A stretch of DNA of 64,000 nucleotides from Nisaea sediminum (GTDB lineage: Bacteria; Pseudomonadota; Alphaproteobacteria; Thalassobaculales; Thalassobaculaceae), in the NCBI RefSeq assembly GCF_014904705.1, contig NZ_JACZCQ010000003.1, positions 558,001 through 622,000 on the forward strand, written 5' to 3'. This document shows positions 33,792 through 40,893 of the stretch, piece by piece; the first letter of the stretch is position 1, and each line of letters starts with the position of its first letter. The notes under the pieces were generated by a model. The model saw nothing but the letters and a program-made list of their open reading frames with translations. It made no database searches and was not told the origin of the DNA. The position numbers and the translations under genes were made by a program.

Positions 33792-34023
33792 GCTGTCCGA
33801 TCATCGGAATGACGTGCGCTTACCTACGAAGAAGCATGCAGGAACTACAAGATAATTTGTCCGAACTTTCGGACAAAAACACGATAGAGACATTCGCTCA
33901 CAATTTAGTTTCATGATTTTAAACGGAAAAATTTTTTTCCGAGTTCGTGATTGCCGAGTTTTCATCGAAAAACTCTGCTAAGGCCATCGCGGATTCAACC
34001 GCATGTGTCTTTGGGAGGACATC
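33792..34023 (+). promoter_or_regulatory. Divergent control region between dctB and dctP
   Basis: 232 AT-rich bases with three palindromes: a perfect 22-bp one at 33856-33877, GGAAAAA-TT-TTTTTCC at 33925-33940, and GAGTTTT-6-AAAACTC at 33956-33975. On the plus strand no GG-N10-GC sigma-54 core is present between 33870 and 34020. GGGAGG lies 5 bases before the dctP ATG. Confidence 0.75.
33856..33877. promoter_or_regulatory. Perfect 22-bp operator-like palindrome
   Basis: TTTGTCCGAA and TTCGGACAAA flank two central bases with no mismatch. It lies 147 bases before dctP and 65 bases before the dctB start, a position suited to a dimer of the DctD-like regulator acting on one or both promoters. 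Confidence 0.8.
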
Positions 34024-35028
34024 ATGAAGAAGTTCGTCGCCGCCGCCCTGGCGGCCGCCGCCCTTATTGCGCCCGGCGTTGCCTACGCCAACTGCGATGA
34101 CGGCGAAGTGGTCATCAAGTTCAGCCACGTCACCAATACCGACAAGCACCCGAAAGGGATCGCCGCGTCCCTGCTCGCCGAGCGGGTCAACACGGAGATG
34201 AACGGCAAGGCCTGCATGGAGGTCTTCCCGAACTCGACGCTCTACAACGACAACAAGGTCCTCGAGGCCATGCTGCAGGGCGACGTTCAGCTCGCTGCCC
34301 CGTCGCTCTCCAAGTTCGAGAAGTTCACCAAGCAGTTCCGCATCTTCGACCTGCCGTTCATGTTCAAGAACGTCGCCGCCGTCGATGCCTACCAGAGCTC
34401 CGATGCCGGCCAGAAGATGCTCGACAGCATGCAGCGCCGCGGCCTGCAGGGCCTCGCCTACTGGCACAACGGCATGAAGCAGATGTCTGCCAACAAGCCG
34501 CTGCTGATGCCGGCCGACGCCAACGGCCTTAAGTTCCGCGTCCAGTCGTCCGACGTTCTCGTCGCGCAGATGGAAGCGATCGGCGGCACGCCGCAGAAAA
34601 TGGCCTTCTCCGAGGTCTATGGCGCACTCCAGCAGGGCGTCGTCGACGGTCAGGAAAACACCTGGTCCAACATCTTCGGCAAGAAGTTCTTCGAAGTGCA
34701 GGACGGCATCACGGAAACCAACCACGGCATCATCGACTATCTGCTGGTCACTTCCGTCGACTGGCTCGACAGCCTGAAGCCGGACGTGCGCGAGCAGTTC
34801 CTGAAGATCGTCGCCGAGGTCACCGACGCGCGGAACAAGGAATCCACCGCGGTCAACGAAGCAGCCAAGCAGTCCGTGATCAAGGCCGGCGGCACCGTCC
34901 GCACCCTGACCGCCGACCAGCGCGCCGCCTGGGTCGAGGTGATGAAGCCGGTCTGGGCCAAATTCGAGAAAGATGTCGGCTCCGACAACATCGCCGCCGC
35001 GCAGGCCGCGAACAGCCTGACCAACTAA
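34024..35028 (+). CDS. dctP: TRAP C4-dicarboxylate-binding protein DctP
   Basis: 334 residues from the ATG at 34024, with GGGAGG 5 bases upstream; the ATG at 34003 is poorer. A signal peptide (residues 1-22, ...APGVAYA) exports it by Sec. The mature protein opens VVIKFSHVTNTDKHPKGIAA and has the DctP features FPNSTLYNDNKVLEAMLQGDVQLAAPSLSKF, the FRVQSSDVLVAQMEAIGGTPQKMAF ligand region with the carboxylate-binding Arg, and VDGQENTWSNI. These are close to the malate/succinate/fumarate-binding type. It is followed by a terminator-like hairpin and then dctQM, and is controlled by the neighbouring DctB/DctD pair. Confidence 0.92.
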   Translation: MKKFVAAALAAAALIAPGVAYANCDDGEVVIKFSHVTNTDKHPKGIAASLLAERVNTEMNGKACMEVFPNSTLYNDNKVLEAMLQGDVQLAAPSLSKFEKFTKQFRIFDLPFMFKNVAAVDAYQSSDAGQKMLDSMQRRGLQGLAYWHNGMKQMSANKPLLMPADANGLKFRVQSSDVLVAQMEAIGGTPQKMAFSEVYGALQQGVVDGQENTWSNIFGKKFFEVQDGITETNHGIIDYLLVTSVDWLDSLKPDVREQFLKIVAEVTDARNKESTAVNEAAKQSVIKAGGTVRTLTADQRAAWVEVMKPVWAKFEKDVGSDNIAAAQAANSLTN

Positions 35029-35043
35029 GGCACCGGTTCCCTA

Positions 35044-35065
35044 AACAAGGCCAGTTCGCCTTGTT
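35044..35065 (+). repeat. Inverted repeat after dctP
   Basis: AACAAGG (35044-35050) and CCTTGTT (35059-35065) with an 8-base loop, directly ahead of the stronger terminator-like hairpin. Probably part of the same 3'-end structure. Confidence 0.55.
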
Positions 35066-35100
35066 GCGCGGTGCGGTCACCCCCGCACCGCGCGTTTTTT
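35066..35100 (+). terminator. Intra-operon terminator/attenuator between dctP and dctQ
   Basis: A perfect 11-bp stem GCGCGGTGCGG (35066-35076) / CCGCACCGCGC (35083-35093) with a 6-base loop and a run of six T's. The dctQ ribosome binding site (GGAG) starts right after the T-run. Partial termination here would give more binding protein than permease. Confidence 0.88.
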
Positions 35101-35112
35101 GGAGCTGTCCCG

Positions 35113-35787
35113 ATGACCAACAAGATTCTCTCGGACCGTATCGAGGAGCTGACGACCGCAGCGATCCTCGGTGCGATGACCCTGATCACCTTCGCCAACG
35201 TGATTGCGCGCTACGTCTTCGACAGCGGCATCCTCTGGGCGCTCGAGGTCACGGTTTTCCTTTTCGGCTGGCTGGTCCTGCTCGGCGCCGCCTATGCCGT
35301 CAAGACCCGGTCCCATCTCGGCGTCGACGTGCTGACCAACGGCTTCGCCCCCGGCACGCGCCGGGTCGTCGCGCTGGTTGCCGCCGCGGTCTGCATCTTC
35401 TACGCGTTCCTGCTGTTCAAGGGCGCCTGGGACTACTGGGCCAATTTCGCGAATCTCCCCGCGACCGAGGGACGCTGGTTCCCGCTCGGCTTCGAAACGG
35501 ATTTTCGGGAAAAGGGCTGGTATGAGACCGAGGATACGCCGATGCCGGAATTCTTCGGCATCCGTCCGCTCGACTGGCTGCAGGACGTCTTCAATGCGGG
35601 CGAGCGCTACGAGAAGATCCCGCGGCTCGTTCCCTATTTCATTCTCCCCCTCGCGACCGGACTTCTGCTGATCCGTTTCGTCATGGCCGGCATCGCCATC
35701 TGGCGCGGTCGGATGGACGGGTTGATTGCCAGTCACGAGGCCGAGGAAGCGGTCGAAGAAGCCGCTGAAAAACTGAAGGATTGCTGA
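35113..35787 (+). CDS. dctQ: TRAP small permease DctQ
   Basis: 224 residues from the ATG at 35113, preceded by GGAG. Four hydrophobic helices, with NVIARYVFDSGILWALEVTVFLFGWLVLLGAAYAVKTRSHLGVDV as the family core. A ~70-residue hydrophilic insertion (WFPLGFETDFREKGWYETEDTP...) between helices 3 and 4 is longer than usual but is found in a subgroup of DctQ proteins. It assembles with DctM. It starts 12 bases after the attenuator hairpin and ends 3 bases before dctM. Confidence 0.9.
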   Translation: MTNKILSDRIEELTTAAILGAMTLITFANVIARYVFDSGILWALEVTVFLFGWLVLLGAAYAVKTRSHLGVDVLTNGFAPGTRRVVALVAAAVCIFYAFLLFKGAWDYWANFANLPATEGRWFPLGFETDFREKGWYETEDTPMPEFFGIRPLDWLQDVFNAGERYEKIPRLVPYFILPLATGLLLIRFVMAGIAIWRGRMDGLIASHEAEEAVEEAAEKLKDC

Positions 35788-35790
35788 CCG

Positions 35791-37167
35791 ATGGAAGTCG
35801 CCCTTCTCTTCCTTGCCATCGTCGCCCTGCTGCTGATCGGCGTGCCGATCGCAGTCGCGCTCGGCCTCTCGTCGATCCTCTTCCTGCTGGCCTTCTCGGA
35901 CTCCTCGCTGGCGTCGATCGCGCAGACCCTGTTCAGCGCATTCGAAGGCCACTACACGCTGCTGGCGATCCCCTTCTTCATCCTCGCCTCCTCCTTCATG
36001 TCGACGGGCGGGGTGGCGCGACGGATCATCCGCTTCTCGATCGCCTGCGTCGGACACTTCCCGGGCGGCCTCGCCATCGCCGGCGTGTTCGCCTGCATGA
36101 TGTTCGCGGCGCTCTCCGGCTCATCGCCCGCGACCGTGGTGGCCATCGGCACCATCGTGATCGCCGGCATGCGGCAGGTCGGCTACACCAAGGAATTCGC
36201 CGCAGGCGTGATCTGCAACGCCGGCACGCTCGGCATCCTGATCCCGCCCTCGATCGTCATGGTGGTCTATGCCGCCGCCGTCGAGGTTTCGGTCGGCCGC
36301 ATGTTCCTTGCCGGAGTGCTGCCGGGTCTGCTCGCCGGTCTTTCGCTCATGGTCGCGATCTACTTCATGGCTCGGTGGAAGAACCTGCCGAAAGGGGAGT
36401 GGGCCGGATGGCGCGAAATCTACGAGAGCGCGAAGGACGCCTCCTGGGGCCTGCTGCTGATCGTGATCATCATGGGCGGCATCTACGGCGGTATCTTCAC
36501 GCCAACGGAAGCCGCAGCGGTGGCGGCCGTCTATGCCTGGATCATCGCGACCTTCGTCTATCGTGACATGGGCCCGCTGGCGACAGAAGGCGATGCGGCG
36601 AACGTCCCGCTCTACCGTCGTCCAAGCGCGCTGCTAACCGCATTCTATCACCCGGACACGCGAAAGACCCTGTTCGAGGCGGGCAAACTCACGGTCACCC
36701 TGCTCTTCGTCATCGCAAACGCGCTGATCCTGAAGCACGTGCTGACCGACGAGCAGATCCCGCAGAAGATCACAGAGGCGATGCTCGCCTACGGCTTCGG
36801 CCCGGTCATGTTCCTCGTTGCGGTGAACGTGATCCTGCTGATCGGCGGCCAGTTCATGGAACCGTCGGGGCTGCTGGTCATCGTCGCCCCGCTGGTCTTC
36901 CCGATCGCCATGGAGCTCGGCATCGACCCGATCCATCTCGGCATCATCATGGTGGTCAACATGGAAATCGGCATGATCACGCCGCCGGTCGGTCTCAACC
37001 TGTTCGTGACCTCCGGGGTCGCCGGCATGCCGATGATGTCGGTGGTAAAGGCGGCCCTACCGTTCCTGGCAGTGCTGTTCGCCTTCCTGATCGTGATCAC
37101 CTACGTACCGTGGATCTCAACGGTGCTGCCGAACGCGGTGATGGGGCCGGAGCTGGTGACGAAATAG
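35791..37167 (+). CDS. dctM: TRAP large permease DctM
   Basis: 458 residues, 11-12 hydrophobic helices. Signature stretches: FFILASSFMSTGGVARRIIRF, MFAALSGSSPATVVAIGTIV, AGTLGILIPPSIVMVVYAAA, GGIYGGIFTPTEAAAVAAVYA and MITPPVGLNLFVTSG. Sodium-coupled dicarboxylate importer subunit. A soluble loop of about 50 residues (MGPLATEGDAANVPLYRR...) sits mid-protein. It is the last gene of the operon and is convergent with pseB. Confidence 0.93.
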   Translation: MEVALLFLAIVALLLIGVPIAVALGLSSILFLLAFSDSSLASIAQTLFSAFEGHYTLLAIPFFILASSFMSTGGVARRIIRFSIACVGHFPGGLAIAGVFACMMFAALSGSSPATVVAIGTIVIAGMRQVGYTKEFAAGVICNAGTLGILIPPSIVMVVYAAAVEVSVGRMFLAGVLPGLLAGLSLMVAIYFMARWKNLPKGEWAGWREIYESAKDASWGLLLIVIIMGGIYGGIFTPTEAAAVAAVYAWIIATFVYRDMGPLATEGDAANVPLYRRPSALLTAFYHPDTRKTLFEAGKLTVTLLFVIANALILKHVLTDEQIPQKITEAMLAYGFGPVMFLVAVNVILLIGGQFMEPSGLLVIVAPLVFPIAMELGIDPIHLGIIMVVNMEIGMITPPVGLNLFVTSGVAGMPMMSVVKAALPFLAVLFAFLIVITYVPWISTVLPNAVMGPELVTK

Positions 37168-37191
37168 CTCCGGCTACCGCGGACTGAGCGG

Positions 37192-38220
37192 TTAGAGGGT
37201 CTCCATCACCTTCGTGAGATCTTCACCGCTCAGCCAGGCGGTGTTGGTATCGCTCGCATAGCGGAAATCCGGAACGACCATCTTCGCACCGCCATCGATA
37301 TACTCCTTCATGACCCGGTCGCTGTTCGCGGGCAGGATCACGTAGCGGTCTTCGAGCTCCACCGTGGTCCGGGAATCGTCTTCCGAGATCATCACTTCGT
37401 GCAGCTTCTCGCCCGGGCGGATACCGACATTCCGGAGCGGCAGATCCGGTGCCATCGTCTTGGCGACATCGACGATCTTCATGCTCGGGATCTTCGGCAC
37501 GAAGATCTCCCTCCCCTTCATCATCTGCAAGCTGGAAAGAACGAAATTCACCCCCTGCTGCAGCGTGATCCAGAACCGGGTCATGCGCTCGTCGGTGATC
37601 GGCAGATCCGTCGCACCCTCGTTCATCAGCTTGCGGAAGAAGGGGATCACGCTCCCCCGCGAGCCGATCACATTGCCGTAGCGCACGACCGAGAAATGGC
37701 AGCCGTCATGGCCGGCGATGTTGTTCGCGGCGACGAAGATCTTGTCCGACGCGAGTTTGGTCGCCCCGTAGAGATTGATCGGATTGGCGGCCTTGTCGGT
37801 CGAAAGCGCGATGACCTTCTTCACGCCGCTCCGCAACGCCGCTTTCACGACATTCTCGGCGCCGTGGATGTTGGTCTGCACGCATTCGAAGGGATTGTAT
37901 TCCGCCGCCGGCACATGCTTCATCGCCGCCGCGTGAACCACGTAATCGACCCCGCGCATCGCCAACTCGAGCCGGTCGACGTCGCGCACGTCGCCGATGA
38001 AATAGCGGATCGGCTTGCCCGGAAGCGGCGGAAACTCCTGCGCCATGTCATAGTGTTTCTGCTCATCCCGGGAAAAGACGATGCAGCGGCGCATCTCGTT
38101 GTTGGCCAGCGCGGTGCGGATGAACTCCTTGCCGAAGGACCCGGTCCCGCCGGTCACGAGGACCGTCTTGCCGTCGAGGTCGATCAGGTTCTTGTCGAAA
38201 TTGAACGCCGTGTAGCTCAT
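37192..38220 (-). CDS. pseB: UDP-GlcNAc 4,6-dehydratase (C5-inverting), PseB
   Basis: 342 residues. NAD(P)-binding TGGTGSFG (residues 23-30), HAAAMKHVPAAEYNP (inverting-dehydratase Met-Lys pair), LSTDKAANPINLYGATK (active-site Asp, Lys, Tyr-Lys) and the C-terminal IRPGEKLHEVMIS are hallmarks of PseB/FlaA1. The enzyme makes UDP-2-acetamido-2,6-dideoxy-beta-L-arabino-hexos-4-ulose, the first step toward pseudaminic acid. It lies 74 bases after pseC on the same strand. Confidence 0.92.
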   Translation of the reverse strand: MSYTAFNFDKNLIDLDGKTVLVTGGTGSFGKEFIRTALANNEMRRCIVFSRDEQKHYDMAQEFPPLPGKPIRYFIGDVRDVDRLELAMRGVDYVVHAAAMKHVPAAEYNPFECVQTNIHGAENVVKAALRSGVKKVIALSTDKAANPINLYGATKLASDKIFVAANNIAGHDGCHFSVVRYGNVIGSRGSVIPFFRKLMNEGATDLPITDERMTRFWITLQQGVNFVLSSLQMMKGREIFVPKIPSMKIVDVAKTMAPDLPLRNVGIRPGEKLHEVMISEDDSRTTVELEDRYVILPANSDRVMKEYIDGGAKMVVPDFRYASDTNTAWLSGEDLTKVMETL

Positions 38221-38294
38221 GCGATCCTGGGCCTCACCCTAAGATATTCGAATCACGCTATTTTGCCCCGCTTGTGGAAACTGGGAAACCGCCT

Positions 38295-39506
38295 TCACAG
38301 CTTGAGCACGGAAGCGAGTTCATCGACCACCCTGTCGACGTCGCTTTCCGCCATCGCCGGGAACAGTGGCAGACTGAGACAGCGGGCGTAATAGGCATCG
38401 GCCCCGGGCAGGTTCAATGGACCGTATCGCCGGGCGTAGTAAGGCTGACGATGTAGCGGAATGTAGTGTACCTGGGTACCGACGCCGCGTTCCCTGAGAG
38501 CATTCATCACTTCCGTGCGCGTTGTTCCGAGCGCGTCGAAATCGATCAGCGTCACGGCCAGATGCCAGGCCGGATTGCAGCCTCCGGCGACACGCTGCAT
38601 CTTCACATGCGGCCCCAGTGCGGCGACGCGTTCCGCATAGCGCTCGCGCAGCGCACGCCGCTTGGCGACGAAAGCATCAAGCTTCTTCAGCTGGCTGAGG
38701 CCGAGTGCCGCGTTCACGTCCGACAGGCGGTAATTGTAGCCCGGCAGATGCATCTCGTAATACCAGGGTGCCGGGTTGCCGGCTTCGAAGCCCATGGCCT
38801 GATTCTGGAACCGCTCCGGCTCTCGCACCATACCGTGGTTCCGCGCCCAGCCGAGGCGGTTGGCGAGAACGTCGCTGTTCGTCGTCAGCACGCCGCCCTC
38901 GCCGGTCGCGATTGTCTTCACCGGATGGGTCGAGAACATGGTGATGCCGCCGAGCGGACAGGATCCGACCGGCACCATGCCCTGCCCGACATCGTACTCG
39001 CCCCCAAGGGCATGACAGGCATCCTCGACCATCGCGAGGTGCGGAAACACCTTGCGGAGCCCGGCGATGTCCACGGTGTGCCCCGTCAGGTGGACCGGGA
39101 ATATCGCTTTCACCGTCCCTTCGCTCAGGCCCGCGATGGCGCGCGCCACATGTTCCGCACTCATCAGCCCGGTCTCCGGGTCGACATCCGCGAAGAGCAC
39201 GTCGGCATTTACGTACCGGACCGCGTTGGCGGTCGCGAGGAAGGTGACGCTCGGCACAACGACGACATCGCCGAAATCGAGCCCGAGCGCGATGGCCGCC
39301 ATGTGCAGTCCGGCGGTGCCGCTCGAGCAGGCGACCGCATGTTTCGCACCGACACGTTCGGCAAATGCCTTCTCATAGGTATCGACGGTCGGCCCGGTGG
39401 TCAGGAAGTCCCCACGCAGCACCTCGAGCACGGCCTGCTCGTCTTCGGCATCGATCTGCTGACGGCCATAGGGAAGAAAACTCTTGGGCGGGGCCGTGTC
39501 TTTCAT
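38295..39506 (-). CDS. pseC: PseC-type sugar 4-aminotransferase
   Basis: 403 residues of the DegT/DnrJ/EryC1/StrS fold-type I PLP family. Visible: LTTGPTVDTYEKAFAERVGAKHAVACSSGTAGLHMA, VEDACHALGGEY, FSTHPVKTIATGEGG with the PLP-binding Lys, and PGYNYRLSDVNAALGLSQL. PseC aminates the 4-keto product of PseB with glutamate as donor, giving UDP-4-amino-4,6-dideoxy-L-AltNAc. It starts 4 bases after the stop of the HlyD-type gene, so it appears to share the secretion operon. The later pseudaminic genes (pseH, G, I, F) are not in the window. Confidence 0.9.
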   Translation of the reverse strand: MKDTAPPKSFLPYGRQQIDAEDEQAVLEVLRGDFLTTGPTVDTYEKAFAERVGAKHAVACSSGTAGLHMAAIALGLDFGDVVVVPSVTFLATANAVRYVNADVLFADVDPETGLMSAEHVARAIAGLSEGTVKAIFPVHLTGHTVDIAGLRKVFPHLAMVEDACHALGGEYDVGQGMVPVGSCPLGGITMFSTHPVKTIATGEGGVLTTNSDVLANRLGWARNHGMVREPERFQNQAMGFEAGNPAPWYYEMHLPGYNYRLSDVNAALGLSQLKKLDAFVAKRRALRERYAERVAALGPHVKMQRVAGGCNPAWHLAVTLIDFDALGTTRTEVMNALRERGVGTQVHYIPLHRQPYYARRYGPLNLPGADAYYARCLSLPLFPAMAESDVDRVVDELASVLKL

Positions 39507-39510
39507 GGCG

Positions 39511-40848
39511 TCAATTTTCCCTCAATCCGAGCTCGAAGCTGCGAACCAGCGGCGCGAGCAGATATTCGAGCAGGGTCTGATCCCCTGTCGAGATGATTAC
39601 AGTCGCCGGCATGCCCTGCACAAGCTCAAGCTCCGGCTGCTTGGCGAGGCTATCCCGGTCAAGTTCCACTCGCGCCTCGTAATAGGGGGCGCCCCGCTCG
39701 GGTTGAACGATATCGGCCGAAACGGTAAGCAGCTTGCCGTCGATCGGCTGGGTGGTGCGCTGGCTGAACGACGTCAGACGCACACTGGCCAAGGCCCCCA
39801 CCTCGACGACGTCAATATCCGCCGGATCGATGCGCGCCTTGACGACCAGAGTGTCGCCCTGCGGAACGATCCCCAAGATCGGCTCGCCCGGACCGATGAC
39901 ACCGCCCACCGTGAAGAACCGCAGACCGTAGACCCGTCCACTCTGCGGCGCCCGGATCCGGGTTCTGTCAAGCGCGTCACGCGCGCCCTTGAGGCGGTCC
40001 TTCAGATCGATCAGTTGATCCTGAACCTCGCGTAGGCTGGTCTCCACCTCGGTCTTGAACCGCTCCTGGGTGTTCAGAAGCTGGAACTCGGTCTCGGCGA
40101 TGGTCTGCTCCGCCCGGGCGATCAGCGCCTTGCGGTTGCCGATGCTGCCTTCGAGCTGGACCGCGGTACGCTCCAGCGCAAGCAGGCGCGGCTTGCGCTC
40201 CAGCCCCTTCTCGTAAAGCACCCGGACATCCGAGATCTCTTCCTGGATCAGCTCGTACTGCCGCGCATCCGCGCGCTGCTGGGCCAGAAGCGCGGTGATC
40301 TCTTCGCGGGTTTTCTGGATGCGCCGTTTCAACAGGCTGAACTGGCTGTCCCGCGCGCTGATTCGGTTGGCGAAAAGCCGTTGCTGCCCGGCGATCACTT
40401 CCTGAACGTCAGGATCGGATGCCGCCGCGACCAGTTCCTGGGGAAAGTTGACCTCGGCCAAATCGTCCCGCTCCGCCTCGAGGCGCGCCTTGGTGCCGAG
40501 ATGCGTCAGATACTGCTTGCGGAGCAGCTCGAACTCGACCGAGACACGGGTATCATCGAGCCGGATCAGGATGTCGCCTTCGCGGACAACGTCGCCATCC
40601 CTGACATTGATCGCCTCGATAATGCCACCCTCGAGGTGCTGCACGGTCTTTTGATTGCTCGAGACCTGCAGCTGTCCCTGGGCGATCGCGCCGCTGCCCA
40701 GCGGCGCCAGCGCCGCCCAAAGCCCGAATCCTCCGAAGAACAGCAACAGGACCATGAACCCGGCCCAGACGACCGGACGCCAGGCTTTCGGATTTTCAGC
40801 TTCCGAAAGCTCGAAGGCATCGTTCAGGTCGTTGGCCGCATTCGACAT
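39511..40848 (-). CDS. Type I secretion membrane-fusion protein (HlyD/PrtE family)
   Basis: 445 residues. One N-terminal helix (VVWAGFMVLLLFFGGFGLWAALAP, ~residues 26-50) anchors it in the inner membrane. VQHLEGGIIEAINVRDGDVVREGDILIRLDD is the lipoyl half motif, then a ~200-residue alpha-helical hairpin and a second lipoyl half with RIRAPQSGRVYGLRFFTVGGVIGPGEPILGIVP. It bridges the ABC exporter to an outer-membrane channel. AGGAACC lies 7 bases before the ATG; it is 45 bases after the ABC gene. No TolC gene is in the window. Confidence 0.92.
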   Translation of the reverse strand: MSNAANDLNDAFELSEAENPKAWRPVVWAGFMVLLLFFGGFGLWAALAPLGSGAIAQGQLQVSSNQKTVQHLEGGIIEAINVRDGDVVREGDILIRLDDTRVSVEFELLRKQYLTHLGTKARLEAERDDLAEVNFPQELVAAASDPDVQEVIAGQQRLFANRISARDSQFSLLKRRIQKTREEITALLAQQRADARQYELIQEEISDVRVLYEKGLERKPRLLALERTAVQLEGSIGNRKALIARAEQTIAETEFQLLNTQERFKTEVETSLREVQDQLIDLKDRLKGARDALDRTRIRAPQSGRVYGLRFFTVGGVIGPGEPILGIVPQGDTLVVKARIDPADIDVVEVGALASVRLTSFSQRTTQPIDGKLLTVSADIVQPERGAPYYEARVELDRDSLAKQPELELVQGMPATVIISTGDQTLLEYLLAPLVRSFELGLREN

Positions 40849-40893
40849 CTTTGGTTCCTATAACGGGTCGGCGTAACCGGGCCCGGACGAACG

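Noticed and set aside
33880-34020. A sigma-54 promoter expected ahead of dctP
   Set aside because: Every GG in this stretch was checked on the plus strand and none is followed by GC after ten bases.
37192-39506. A full pseudaminic acid pathway
   Set aside because: Only the first two steps (pseB, pseC) are present; no pseH, G, I or F is seen, so the final sugar is left open.
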